The notes under the pieces: model-generated
The model's input: the letters and a program-made list of their open reading frames with translations, nothing else
What the model was told of the DNA's origin: nothing
Database searches by the model: none
In this document: positions 32,750-40,921 of the stretch, one piece after another
Position numbering within the stretch: position 1 is the first letter of the stretch
Layout: each line of letters begins with the position of its first letter
Assembly (NCBI RefSeq): GCF_003612555.1
Contig: NZ_RAZF01000010.1
Location: forward strand, 1 to 64,000
Direction of reading: 5' to 3'
Length of the DNA: 64,000 nt
Origin: Acutalibacter sp. 1XD8-33
GTDB taxonomy: Bacteria; Bacillota; Clostridia; Oscillospirales; Acutalibacteraceae
Program-made: the position numbers and the translations under genes

Positions 32750-33493
32750 ATGGTGACAGTGACAACCCAGCCCTGCCCGGAAACCAAGTACAACATCAAG
32801 TGTCCGTACGTAAGAACGCCACGATTTGTGGTGGTCCACAACACCGGCAACGACGCCCCCGCCAAGAACGAGGCCGCCTACATGCAGCGCAACGACCGGG
32901 AGGTCTCCTTCCACGTGGCGGTGGACGACCGGGAGGCTTTGCAGTGCCTGCCCTTTGGCCGCAACGCCTGGGCCAGCGGCGACGGCCGGGGGGATGGCAA
33001 CATGTACGGCATCCACATCGAGATCTGCTGGTCCCTCAGCGGCGGGGATCGGTTCGCAAAGGCGGAGCGCAACGCCGCGGAGTACATCGCGGGCCTGCTC
33101 AGGCAGTACGGCTGGGGGCTGGCGCAGGTCAGAAAGCATCAGGATTTCGACGGAAAATACTGCCCCCACCGGACCATGGACCTGGGCTGGCAGCGGTTTT
33201 TGAACATGGTGAAATCGGAGCTGGACAAGCTCCAGAAAAAGGAGGAACCGGAATTGACACAAGCGCAGGTAAAGGAGATCGCGAAGAAGGAGGCCGCGGC
33301 GGAGTTCGCCCGCCAGAACCCCGTGTACAACACCATTGACGAGGTGCCCGACTACTGGCGGGAGGACGTCCGCTGGCTCATGAACCGGGGGATTCTCCGG
33401 GGTAACGCCAACGGCAAGCTGGGCCTCTCCCGGAGCGAATGCAAAGCCGCCGTGCTGGTAAAGCGCGGCCTGGAAAAGGCGGGGGTGGCGTGA
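32750..33493 (+). CDS. endolysin, N-acetylmuramoyl-L-alanine amidase
   Basis: 247 aa. Amidase_2 catalytic domain (about 20-165): RFVVVHNTGND gives zinc ligand His30, KHQDFDGKYCPHR gives His130 and Cys138. The C-terminal part (about 190-245: VPDYWREDVRWLMNRGILRGNANGKLGLSR) is an SLH-like/NGKL repeat that may bind wall. The ATG at 32750 is preferred because AGGAGG (32737-32742) is 7 bases upstream; an ATG at 32744 is too close and the 32726 GTG is within the previous gene. Confidence 0.85.
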   Translation: MVTVTTQPCPETKYNIKCPYVRTPRFVVVHNTGNDAPAKNEAAYMQRNDREVSFHVAVDDREALQCLPFGRNAWASGDGRGDGNMYGIHIEICWSLSGGDRFAKAERNAAEYIAGLLRQYGWGLAQVRKHQDFDGKYCPHRTMDLGWQRFLNMVKSELDKLQKKEEPELTQAQVKEIAKKEAAAEFARQNPVYNTIDEVPDYWREDVRWLMNRGILRGNANGKLGLSRSECKAAVLVKRGLEKAGVA

Positions 33494-33774
33494 TGGACTT
33501 CTCCAAGAAGCTCATTTCGGACATCCGGTGGCTGCTGTGGGCGGTGACCCTGGGCGGGCTGCTGCTGGCGGCCTACTGCATCCGCAACGGCTACGTGGGA
33601 TCCCTGCCTTGGCTTTCGGCGATGGTGGGCCTGCCCTGGACGGCCCACGGGGTGGTGTGCAGCTTCTACCTCAACATGGCGAAATCCGACCATAAGCAGG
33701 GCGGGATCACCTTCGAGAGCGCGAAAGCCAACCGTTTTGACCATCATTTGGAAGGAGGAGCAGCCCGTGAATGA
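33493..33774 (+). CDS. small membrane protein, possible holin
   Basis: 93 aa starting in the TGATG overlap with the endolysin gene. Two hydrophobic segments (about 12-33 and 41-60) and a charged C-terminus. Position beside the endolysin suggests holin or antiholin. The tail FDHHLEGGAARE runs into the ribosome site of the next gene. Confidence 0.55.
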   Translation: MDFSKKLISDIRWLLWAVTLGGLLLAAYCIRNGYVGSLPWLSAMVGLPWTAHGVVCSFYLNMAKSDHKQGGITFESAKANRFDHHLEGGAARE

Positions 33775-34171
33775 TTTTTTGACCACCCTTTTGCAGGCGG
33801 TGATTGTGGCCGCTGTGCCCGTGTGCGCCGCGTTTATCGGGCAGGCGGTCAAGGCGCTGGCCGCTTACCTTGGCCGGAAGTCTGACAGCGACATGGCCCG
33901 CAAGTACCTGGAAGCCGCCGCCAGCGCCATTTCCACCGCCGTCACCTACACCAGCCAAACCTATGTGGACGGGCTGAAAAAGGCCGGCGCGTTCACCCCG
34001 GAGAACCAGCGGGAGGCCCTTGAAATCGCCCTGGGGCAAGCCCAGAGCCTCTTGACCAAGGAGGCCAAGGCTTTCCTCAAAGAGGCCTACGGCGACCTGG
34101 AGGCCTACCTCAAGAGCCGCATTGAGGCAGAGGTGCGCAACCAGAAAACCGCTCTGCCCGTCCTGGCGTAG
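33767..34171 (+). CDS. phage holin, LLH family
   Basis: 134 aa from GTG 33767 (GAAGGAGGAG upstream). One N-terminal membrane helix (about 6-30) followed by a long amphipathic helical region (KYLEAAASAISTAVTYTSQTYVDGLKKAGAFTPENQREALEIAL, partly quoted), the layout of LLH-type holins. It forms the membrane lesion that releases the endolysin. Confidence 0.75.
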   Translation: MNDFLTTLLQAVIVAAVPVCAAFIGQAVKALAAYLGRKSDSDMARKYLEAAASAISTAVTYTSQTYVDGLKKAGAFTPENQREALEIALGQAQSLLTKEAKAFLKEAYGDLEAYLKSRIEAEVRNQKTALPVLA

Positions 34172-34274
34172 GGGCAGAAAATCCGCCCTCTATCCGTTGG
34201 CGGAGCGGGATTGAGAATTGACGGATCCCCCGGAAAATGCTATCCTTATAGGAAAGGAAGGATGTGCAAAAAAT

Positions 34275-34610
34275 ATGAAAAAGCAAAAGGAAGAAGAAAC
34301 GATTAATATCAGCACCCCGGAATCGCTGGCTTCTGAAATGTACCGGGAGCTGAAAAAGGTGAATCAGTTTAAAACCACAGTGATTCTCTGGCTTTGCGGA
34401 ATTATTCTGGCTCTGGTAGCGGCAATGGGCATTTTGAGCTGGTATCACATCCACATGTGGAGCCAGTTCGACACCGTGGTGGTGGATACCGGCGAGGGCG
34501 GCGGAAACGCCAACTACATTCAGGGAGATAACCAGGGAGGAGTGTACAACTATGGCGAAGGTGACAGTGAGAAAGCGCCGGAAGGGCAAGTCCCGGGGAA
34601 CCCGGATTAG
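34275..34610 (+). CDS. single-pass membrane protein after the lysis genes
   Basis: 111 aa from ATG 34275. A short cytoplasmic helical part, one membrane segment (about 37-57, TVILWLCGIILALVAAMGIL), and an exported Gly/Asn-rich tail with NYIQGDNQGGVYNYGEGDS. AT-richer than the lysis genes. Could be a superinfection-exclusion or spanin-like factor; no evidence beyond topology. Confidence 0.5.
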   Translation: MKKQKEEETINISTPESLASEMYRELKKVNQFKTTVILWLCGIILALVAAMGILSWYHIHMWSQFDTVVVDTGEGGGNANYIQGDNQGGVYNYGEGDSEKAPEGQVPGNPD

Positions 34611-34634
34611 GCGCAAATAGGCGGGGAGGGCTGC

Positions 34635-34853
34635 GTGAATATCAAAACGGAGTTTACCCAGCCGGAGTGCGACCGGTTCCGTCGGGAGTGCAATTTCTCC
34701 GACGAGGAGCGGGCGGTGTTCGACCTGCGGGTGAAGAACAAGACCGTGGTTCAGATCCAGCTTCTGCTTGCGGAGCAGAACCTGCCCATGTCGGAATCCA
34801 CCATTAACCGCAGAATCCGGAGCATCAAGAGGAAGATATATAAGATCATGTAG
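34635..34853 (+). CDS. small helix-turn-helix regulator
   Basis: 72 aa from GTG 34635. ERAVFDLRVKNKTVVQIQLLLAEQNLPMSESTINRRIRSIKRKI (partly quoted) is a sigma-70 region 4 / GerE-like helix-turn-helix. Likely a late or accessory transcription regulator of the prophage. Confidence 0.65.
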   Translation: MNIKTEFTQPECDRFRRECNFSDEERAVFDLRVKNKTVVQIQLLLAEQNLPMSESTINRRIRSIKRKIYKIM

Positions 34854-35160
34854 AAATAGTATGGGGCCTCCGCCGCCACAGAACGGCGGCTACGGCAAGA
34901 CCTTGGGGCTTTGCCCCAAAACCTACAAGGGGCCTAACGCCCCTTGACCGCGCAATGTGTTTCATTGGGGCGCACATAGCCAACCAGGGGAAAAGTTTCG
35001 TAGACTTCGTAAAACGAAGTCTTACCTTTCTCAAAGGTGGTGGAGGCCGTAAACATCGCCCCCAAAAACACGCGCCTGCAAATTTTTGACAGAAAAAGGA
35101 GAGAAACCCGATAGGGCGACTCTCTTTTTTTGTGCCATAATAGAGATAGAAGGAGGGCGG
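34854..35160. repeat. non-coding block with host-type palindromic repeat
   Basis: Contains ACGGCAAGACC, hairpins GGGG-CTTTG-CCCC and GGGGC-CTAAC-GCCCC, CAATGTGTTT, CCAGGGGAAAAGTTT and GTAGACTTCGT...ACGAAGTC in the same order as the block at 63233-63400 before secA. No gene seen. A short TAATAGAGATAGAAGGAGGGCGG region near 35140 leads to the next gene. Confidence 0.55.
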
Positions 35161-35183
35161 GGGCACACGCGGAAACCGCCCCC

Positions 35184-35603
35184 ATGAGAAAAATGAACTA
35201 TGCCTATTATAACCCCAATCCCCAGGGGAAGGCCGTGGGGGACTGCGCCGTCCGGGCCATTTCCAAGGCCCTGGGCCAGACCTGGGACGAAACCTACGCG
35301 GGCCTCTGCCTGGAGGGATTCCTCCGCAAGGACTGGGGGAACGCCGACAATGTGTGGGGCCACTATCTGAAAGCCCACGGATTTGTCCGAAGCTGGATCC
35401 CCGACGACCGCCCGGACTGCTGCACGGTGGAGCGGTTCGCGGCGGAAAACCCAATAGGAACATACGTTTTATCTATGCCGGGGCGGCATGTGCTGACCGT
35501 TGAGGACGGCGTGATCTATGACAGCTGGGATTCCCGAAATGAGATCCCCGTGTATTTCTGGGCGAGGCGGGAACCGCCCGCCGACCGCAGCACCAGAGCT
35601 TAA
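35184..35603 (+). CDS. papain/C39-like cysteine peptidase-type phage protein
   Basis: 139 aa. Start ATG 35184. The layout YYNPNPQGKAVGDCAVRAI (Cys21), PGRHVLTVEDG (His102) and YDSWDS (Asp113 or Asp116) is that of small papain-fold or C39-like cysteine peptidases found in gut phages. No secretion signal. Activity and substrate unknown. Confidence 0.65.
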   Translation: MRKMNYAYYNPNPQGKAVGDCAVRAISKALGQTWDETYAGLCLEGFLRKDWGNADNVWGHYLKAHGFVRSWIPDDRPDCCTVERFAAENPIGTYVLSMPGRHVLTVEDGVIYDSWDSRNEIPVYFWARREPPADRSTRA

Positions 35604-35616
35604 GGAGGTAACTGAA

Positions 35617-36114
35617 ATGGCTTATCAGCCCTATCCATACGGCGGATATTCGCCGGGCCCATACTACTCCGGACCTGTGCCGGACCAGCTGGCCCAGCTG
35701 CGGCAGAACCAGCAGCTGCAGGCCATGCAGCTGCTGCCTCCCCAGCCCCAGATGCCCCAGCCCATCCCGGGCCAGGCCGTTCAGCCGGTCCAGCAGATGG
35801 AGAACGGGGGAATTATCTGGGTGCAGGGCGAGGCCGGGGCCAAGGCCTATATGGTGGCCCCGGGGAACACGGTCCCCCTGTGGGACAGCGAGGCCCAGAG
35901 GATCTTTCTGAAATCGGTGGATATGTCCGGAATGCCCTCCATGCGGGTGCTGGACTACACCGAGCAGGGAGGCGCGGCCCAGAAGCCAGGCCCCGTGCCG
36001 CAGATTGATCTGAGCAATTACATCACCCGGGATGAGCTGGACATCATCCTGGGGGAACGCCTGAAGCGGCCCTCCAGGGCCCCGCAGAAAAAGGAGGAAG
36101 CAGACCATGAGTAA
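35617..36114 (+). CDS. Pro/Gln-rich phage protein with conserved C-terminal domain
   Basis: 165 aa, good ribosome site TAAGGAGG. The first 65 residues are low-complexity (YQPYPYGGYSPGPYYSG, then Gln/Pro-rich); the middle holds GGIIWVQGEAGAKAYMVAPGNTVPLWDSEAQ (partly quoted), a domain common to this late module in Firmicute prophages. It may be a virion-associated or assembly protein. Confidence 0.55.
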   Translation: MAYQPYPYGGYSPGPYYSGPVPDQLAQLRQNQQLQAMQLLPPQPQMPQPIPGQAVQPVQQMENGGIIWVQGEAGAKAYMVAPGNTVPLWDSEAQRIFLKSVDMSGMPSMRVLDYTEQGGAAQKPGPVPQIDLSNYITRDELDIILGERLKRPSRAPQKKEEADHE

Positions 36115-36346
36115 TCCCTTGTATCAGGATCTTGGGCCCGCTCAGGGCCAGCAGGAGGGCCCCGCAAACATGATGCGGGCCTTTCAGCAGTTCATGAAGC
36201 AGAACCAGGGGAAAAACCCCAATGAGATGATCCAGCAGCTGCTCTCTTCCGGGCAGCTGAACCAGCGGCAGCTCAACCAGGTCCAGCAGATGGCAAAGCG
36301 CATCGAAGGGCCTCTCAGCAGCTTGAAGGGAATGTTCGGGTTCTAA
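36107..36346 (+). CDS. small Gln/Met-rich phage protein
   Basis: 79 aa overlapping the previous gene by 8 bases. Helical, Gln-rich (FQQFMKQNQGKNPNEMIQQLLSSGQLNQRQLNQVQQMAKR, partly quoted), ending SLKGMFGF. Companion of the preceding gene in many gut prophages; no function known. Confidence 0.55.
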   Translation: MSNPLYQDLGPAQGQQEGPANMMRAFQQFMKQNQGKNPNEMIQQLLSSGQLNQRQLNQVQQMAKRIEGPLSSLKGMFGF

Positions 36347-36402
36347 ATTTGTGCATACAGTCTGGCCAGACTTTGCAAATATATCAAAAAGGAGAATTTT
36401 AT

Positions 36403-37278
36403 ATGTCTCTTGGAAATGAAAGCGGCGGCGTGCCCGCCGTCATGAACGTGACGCCTACCGGCGGCGGCTCCAACTGCAACGGCGGCTGGGGCGGCGACTG
36501 GGGCGCGTGGATTATCCTGTTCCTGATCTTCGGCATGGGCGGCTGGGGCGGCATGGGCGGATGGGGAATGGGCGGCATGATGGGCGGCTATCCCGTGGAA
36601 GCCATCCTCCAGCGCAGCCTGGACACCCAGACCACCATCAGCAAGCTGGACGGCGTGAACCAGGGCATCTGCGACGGCTTCTATGCCCAGAACAACGCCC
36701 TGAACACCCTGGGCATGAACGTGATGCAGGGCTTCCACGGTGTGGATAACGCCGTGTGTAACCTGGGCAATGCCATGCAGCAGGGCTTCAACGCCACCCA
36801 GGTAGCCATGCTGCAGGGCGACAACGCCACCCAGCTGGCGATTCTGCAAGGCAACAACGCTCTGGCCTCTCAGCTGGCCAACTGCTGCTGCGAGAACCGG
36901 GCGGGGCAGGCCGACATCAAGTACCAGATGGCCACCAACACCTGCGCCGTGCAGAACACCATCCAGAGCACCACCCGGGATGTGATCGATAACCAGAACA
37001 CCAACGCCCGGGCCATTTTGGACGCGCTGAACCAGAACTACATCCGCACCCTGGAGAGCGAGAACCAGAGCCTGAAGCTCTCCGCCTCTCAGGCCCAGCA
37101 GAAGGCCGCCATCGGCGCGATGATCTCCGCCAGCGAGGCCACCATCCTGCGCCGCACCGGCGCGGAGTGCCCCACCCCCGCCTATGTAGTGCAGCCCCCC
37201 ACCCCGGTGAACTTCCCCACCAACTGCTGCGGGCAGTTCGCGGGCTGGAATAACGGCGGCTGCGGCCAGTGCGCCTGA
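36403..37278 (+). CDS. Gly/Trp-rich membrane-type phage protein
   Basis: 291 aa. Start 36403 (AAAAAGGAG upstream). N-terminal hydrophobic region (about 30-70: GGWGGDWGAWIILFLIFGMG then Gly/Trp/Met repeats), followed by long helices with repeated Gln/Asn units (AMQQGFNATQVAMLQGDNATQ, AILQGNNALASQLANCCCENR) and a Cys-rich end. Common in Firmicute prophages after the lysis genes; role unknown. Confidence 0.6.
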   Translation: MSLGNESGGVPAVMNVTPTGGGSNCNGGWGGDWGAWIILFLIFGMGGWGGMGGWGMGGMMGGYPVEAILQRSLDTQTTISKLDGVNQGICDGFYAQNNALNTLGMNVMQGFHGVDNAVCNLGNAMQQGFNATQVAMLQGDNATQLAILQGNNALASQLANCCCENRAGQADIKYQMATNTCAVQNTIQSTTRDVIDNQNTNARAILDALNQNYIRTLESENQSLKLSASQAQQKAAIGAMISASEATILRRTGAECPTPAYVVQPPTPVNFPTNCCGQFAGWNNGGCGQCA

Positions 37279-37322
37279 TTTTCTGGCTAATTTTTTCCCC
37301 GAATAACGGGTGATTATTTCGG

Positions 37323-37381
37323 GGAGTGGTTGTTGCAAAAATCGCAACGGCCACTCCCTTTGATTCAAGGAGTGGTTTTTT
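37323..37381 (+). promoter_or_regulatory. attenuator with mutually exclusive hairpins
   Basis: GGAGTGG occurs at 37323-37329 and 37369-37375; CCACTCC lies between them at 37351-37357. The central arm can pair upstream (with an inner GTTGC/GCAAC stem) or downstream, where it makes a classical terminator ending in six T (37376-37381). The arrangement is an antiterminator/terminator switch. A preceding CCCCGAA...TTCGGGG hairpin (37297-37324) partly overlaps it. Confidence 0.55.
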
Positions 37382-37431
37382 GAATATTGAGCATCTGCCC
37401 ACCGTGGCCGATATGAAACGAGGTGCAGGCA

Positions 37432-37836
37432 ATGGCATGTAAACCTGTTTGCAAGCTCTGCGACCACCTGGTGATTTCCCAGGCCGTCACATTTGCCGGG
37501 GGCAACCTGGTGATCAATCTGCCCGCCGGAAGCTACAACAACCGGGAGAAATACTGCATCGTTGTGGCCCAGGCCATTCCGGATACCGCCACGATCAACG
37601 CTCCGGTTGTTTTCACCATCGGCACGGGGACGGAGCAGTACCCGCTGACCAACCGCTGCTGCGCCCAGGTGACCGCCTGCGGGATCCGTACCCGCACCCG
37701 GTACTCTACCGTGGTATCCACCAGCGGCACAGGCGGCACGTTCCGCCTGCTGGGCAGCGCCTCCCCCTGCCCGACAAATAATCTGCCCAGCATCAACGGG
37801 ACGGCTCCCGCCGCGCCCACCGCGCCTGCGGCATGA
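37432..37836 (+). CDS. Cys-containing beta-rich phage protein
   Basis: 134 aa from ATG 37432. Starts MACKPVCKLCDHL with a C-x-x-x-C-x-x-C, then a beta-sandwich-like body (TFAGGNLVINLPAGSYNNREKYCIVVAQ) and a Pro/Ala tail. Lies directly behind the attenuator; a short alternative reading frame ends over its start. Function unknown; plausibly a virion decoration protein. Confidence 0.55.
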   Translation: MACKPVCKLCDHLVISQAVTFAGGNLVINLPAGSYNNREKYCIVVAQAIPDTATINAPVVFTIGTGTEQYPLTNRCCAQVTACGIRTRTRYSTVVSTSGTGGTFRLLGSASPCPTNNLPSINGTAPAAPTAPAA

Positions 37837-37850
37837 AAGGAGAATTTAGC

Positions 37851-38288
37851 ATGGACAACCTGAAAGACAAGCTGTGGGACGAGCTGGAAAAGATCGACCG
37901 GAAGGAAGAGCTGAACCCGGGAGACCTGGAGCTGGCCCACAAGCTCACCGATACCATCAAGAACATCGACAAGATCTGTATACTGGAGGAAAGCGAGGGG
38001 TACAGTCAGGACGGCGACTGGACCGCCGATATGCGCGGAAGCTATGGAACCGGCTCCAGCTACGCCAACCGGGGCAAGCATCTGGTGCGGTCCCACTATA
38101 GCCGTGACGGCGGCTCCCATGGCGGATATAGCTCCCGGCGGGGCGGCTCTCGCGGCGGCCGGGGCGGCTATAGCCGGGACGATGGCCGCAGTGAGATGAT
38201 GGAGCATCTGGAAAAGGCTCTGGATTCAGCGTCCGAAGAGGACCGGGAGGCGGTTAAGCGGTTCATAAGGCAGCTGGAGAGTGCCTGA
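37851..38288 (+). CDS. phage protein with Gly/Arg/Ser-rich region
   Basis: 145 aa, start after AAAGGAG. Helical N-terminus (LWDELEKIDRKEELNPGDLELAHKLTDTIKNIDK, partly quoted), a Gly/Arg/Ser/Tyr-rich centre (about 85-118) resembling RNA-binding RGG tracts, and a helical end (EMMEHLEKALDSASEEDREAVKRF). Part of the late accessory module; homologues are common in Firmicute prophages. Confidence 0.6.
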   Translation: MDNLKDKLWDELEKIDRKEELNPGDLELAHKLTDTIKNIDKICILEESEGYSQDGDWTADMRGSYGTGSSYANRGKHLVRSHYSRDGGSHGGYSSRRGGSRGGRGGYSRDDGRSEMMEHLEKALDSASEEDREAVKRFIRQLESA

Positions 38289-38303
38289 TAGGGGGAAGGA
38301 CCC

Positions 38304-38630
38304 GTGCTGGATATCAGGGAAATCGAGTATTGGATCTCCAAATATGAGCGGGAAGCGGATAAGCTGGACCAGTGCGTTACTCTTTCGGCGCTCTATACCA
38401 TTCGGGACCGGCTGGCCGGAGAGGGTCAGCGGCCCCCGGAGGAAAGGCGGGCCGTCCCGCAGGAGCTCCCCTTGGAAGCGGAGCAATATGGCGAAACCGA
38501 ATTCCTGCGGACGGTTTCCCGAAAGGACCCGGGCGCGGCTTGGACGGTAATGGACGAGCTGATGGAAACCCTGCAGGTGATGAACCCCAGAATTTATGCC
38601 AGTGTAATGAGAAAGCTGCGAATCTTGTAA
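38304..38630 (+). CDS. last prophage gene, helical protein of unknown function
   Basis: 108 aa from GTG 38304. IREIEYWISKYEREADKLDQCVTLSALYTIRDRL looks like two helices; the second half (ETEFLRTVSRKDPGAAWTVMDELMETLQVMNPRIYASVMRKL, partly quoted) is a helical domain seen at the end of this module in related prophages. Followed by a strong terminator. Confidence 0.55.
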   Translation: MLDIREIEYWISKYEREADKLDQCVTLSALYTIRDRLAGEGQRPPEERRAVPQELPLEAEQYGETEFLRTVSRKDPGAAWTVMDELMETLQVMNPRIYASVMRKLRIL

Positions 38631-38635
38631 TTCAA

Positions 38636-38678
38636 AGACCCATCCCAGCGTATAGCAGGACGGGTCTGATTTTTTTTC
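38636..38678 (+). terminator. intrinsic terminator at the right end of the prophage
   Basis: Arms AGACCC (38636-38641) and GGGTCT (38662-38667) followed by an eight-to-nine-T run. It closes the late accessory module; element DNA begins within about 20 bases. Confidence 0.75.
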
Positions 38679-38681
38679 CAT

Positions 38682-39533
38682 AGCGCGGTTTGCCTGTGGG
38701 TAGGGGAAAAACCGCCCTCCGCGCAGCAGCGGGTGCGGCTGGCAATCATCGCGGCTCTTGAAAAAAAGCCCGCCGACTTTGCCGCGTTCCTCCGATTGAT
38801 GGAGGAGTCCGGCTTTGCCGTCAAGCGCGGGCGGGGCGGCGTGGTGTCGTTCCTCGCGCCGGAGCAGGACAAGTACACCCGGCTCCAGGCATCCACCCTT
38901 GGCGCGGGCTTTGACCCCGAGGACATCCGGGCAGTGATCGCCGGGGAGCGGCCCCTCCCGGAGCTCCCCAAGAACGCGCCGCCCCCGGCCCGGCAGGTGG
39001 GGCTTATCATTGACATCCAAAAGCGCATGGCAAAAGTTCGCGGAAGCGAACTTTCGGGCAAGGGCCCGGCTTATGAACGGTGGGCCAAGGTTTACAACCT
39101 CAAACAGATGGCCGCCGCCCTCCAGTTCTTGCAGGAGAACAATCTGACCGACTATGACGCGCTGGCGGCAAAGACCACGGCGGCGGTTGACCGGGCCCAC
39201 GCGCTGGCCGGGGAGCTCCAGACCACCGAGGCCGCCCTCTCCAAAGTCTCCGGGCTGATGGGGGCCGTGGTGGACTATGCAAAGGCCCGGCCCGTGTTTG
39301 ACGGCTACAAGGCGGCCCGGGCCGCTATGAATGAATTGCTGGGCGGTGAAAAGCTCCCCAAAATGGACGCGCTGAAAAAACAGCGGCGGGAGCTGGCAGA
39401 CAGGAAAAAGGCTCTCTATGCTGAGTACCGGCAGGCCCAGCGGGATATGCGGGAGGCTGTGGCGGTCAAGGCCAACATCGACCATCTGCTCGGCCTTACG
39501 GACGGGCGCACCGATAAGGAACAGACGCGATAG
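38682..39533 (+). pseudogene. relaxase/mobilization protein, 5'-truncated
   Basis: Readable from about 38706 to the stop: GEKPPSAQQRVRLAIIAALEKKP..., then YERWAKVYNLKQMAAALQFL, ARPVFDGYKAARAAMNELLGG, and VKANIDHLLGLTDG. This is the C-terminal third of a MobA/MobL-type relaxase of clostridial integrative elements; the N-terminal nicking domain with its Tyr and His triad is absent. The gene begins abruptly at the prophage end, which suggests that the prophage is inserted in it or a deletion removed the rest. Confidence 0.7.
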
Positions 39534-39554
39534 CGGCGGTGACGCAGCCAATCT

Positions 39555-39577
39555 CTTTGGGACATTTTGTCCCAAAG
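39555..39577. repeat. TTGGGACA...TGTCCCAA palindrome 1
   Basis: Perfect inverted repeat with arms CTTTGGGACA / TGTCCCAAAG just after the relaxase stop. Related palindromes lie at 42133, 42990 and 43384, each upstream of an element gene. Confidence 0.5.
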
Positions 39578-39722
39578 AGCCGGGTTTGGGGAGGCTCCCC
39601 AACAAGCATTTTTGCGGGCCTGCGGCCCAGCAAAAATTTCGGGTGTGGCCACACCCGAATTGCTTGCCGTTTGTGCGCTCCCCTATACATGGCGCGAAAA
39701 AAAACGGAGGTCGCGCTTTTCC

Positions 39723-40085
39723 TTACGCTCCCTCCGTCTCTCTGGCTTTTCTGATACCCTCTGCGGCTCCCTCTATGATGATAAGCTCCTTTTCGTCCAT
39801 TCCGTTCAGCATCCGGTCAATATGTTTCCGGCGCTCACTCTCGCCGCCCAGCTTGTCCGGGTAGAAAAATTCATCTACGGAAATATCAAAAAGGGTGACG
39901 AGCTTGTAAAAGGCATTGAGGCTGGTGTGCTGGCCCCGATTTTCAATATACATGATGGAGCGCGGGGTGAGGTCTACAAGCTGGGCCAAGTGCTCCTGCG
40001 TCCAGCCTTTAGCTTTTCGTCTGCGCTTGATTTCTTGGCCCAGGGCATGACAGTCCAGGCGCTTTTCGTATTGGTACATTTTCAC
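39723..40085 (-). CDS. Xre-family regulator
   Basis: 120 aa. N-terminal Cro/CI helix-turn-helix: LGQEIKRRRKAKGWTQEHLAQLVDLTPRSIMYIE (partly quoted, about 15-48), then FYKLVTLFDISVDEFFYPD (about 60-78). Typical small repressor of integrative elements. Convergent to no gene, divergent from the TetR gene. Confidence 0.8.
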   Translation of the reverse strand: MKMYQYEKRLDCHALGQEIKRRRKAKGWTQEHLAQLVDLTPRSIMYIENRGQHTSLNAFYKLVTLFDISVDEFFYPDKLGGESERRKHIDRMLNGMDEKELIIIEGAAEGIRKARETEGA

Positions 40086-40210
40086 ATCACCCCTATATTA
40101 TTTTACATTTCGGGGCGGAATATGAGAACGAAATAAAATTTTATATTTTAGTAGTATTTGTTTTCACTTTTTCTGCGTGAAATTTTTACATTTCATAGAG
40201 TGATTTGCTA

Positions 40211-40260
40211 TTGACCTATTAGGTAAAAAGAGGTATAATGATGTTGACCTAATAGGTTAA
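40211..40260 (+). promoter_or_regulatory. promoter with two TetR-type operators
   Basis: TTGACC (40211-40216), 17-base spacer and TATAAT (40234-40239). Two copies of an almost identical palindrome, TTGACCTATTAGGTAA (40211-40226) and TTGACCTAATAGGTTAA (40244-40260), cover the -35 and lie downstream of the -10, an ideal arrangement for autorepression by the TetR protein encoded next. Confidence 0.75.
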
Positions 40261-40285
40261 TCTTTTGCAAACGGAGGAACACACA

Positions 40286-40921
40286 ATGTCTATTAAACTA
40301 TTGGAGTTAGATCCACAAAGGCGGGATGCTATTCTAAATTCGGCATTAAAAGAATTTTCTATGCAAGGGTATGATAATGCATCGACCAATATCATCGCTA
40401 AAAATGCCGGGATTTCTAAGGCCCTAATGTTTCACTATGTAAGTAACAAACAAGAACTATTTCTTGTCGTATATGATTACTTTTCCGAACTTATCAGAAA
40501 AGAGTATTTTGAATTGATGAATTACGAAGAACGCGACATTTTCACTAGACTGCGTCAATCGTACTTTTTGCAGATTAAAATGTCTGAAAAATATCCTTGG
40601 ATTTTGGACTTTAATAAGCTATCACGCCCCACAAATTCCGCTGAGGTAAACGAAGAACTTGAAAGTCGAGCACATAAAGAAAAATCGAGTTGCTACCCAA
40701 AATTGTTCGATAACATAGATGAAACCAAGTTTAGAAAAGGGTTGAACATAGAAAAATGCAAGCAGCTTATCTTTTGGTCTAATGTTGGATTTGCTGACCA
40801 GCTATTAGAAAAAATTCGAGAGCAGAAAAGCGCTGTTTTGGATAGTGCTACCATTATTTCTGAACTTGATGATTATTTTGTTGAACTACGGAAAGTTTTT
40901 TATGAAATCAGCGATAAATAA
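40286..40921 (+). CDS. TetR/AcrR-family repressor
   Basis: 211 aa from ATG 40286 (CGGAGGAAC upstream). N-terminal helix-turn-helix: AILNSALKEFSMQGYDNASTNIIAKNAGISKALMFHYVSNKQEL (partly quoted). The C-terminal ligand-binding part is helical and AT-rich in code. It probably binds the palindromes at 40211 and 40244 and controls itself and the peptidase gene. Base composition is clearly lower in GC than the surrounding element. Confidence 0.85.
   Translation: MSIKLLELDPQRRDAILNSALKEFSMQGYDNASTNIIAKNAGISKALMFHYVSNKQELFLVVYDYFSELIRKEYFELMNYEERDIFTRLRQSYFLQIKMSEKYPWILDFNKLSRPTNSAEVNEELESRAHKEKSSCYPKLFDNIDETKFRKGLNIEKCKQLIFWSNVGFADQLLEKIREQKSAVLDSATIISELDDYFVELRKVFYEISDK

Noticed and set aside
1-38678. 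Phage integrase or CI-type repressor
   Set aside because: Searched by eye for both; none found in the prophage part, so they must lie left of the window or be missing.
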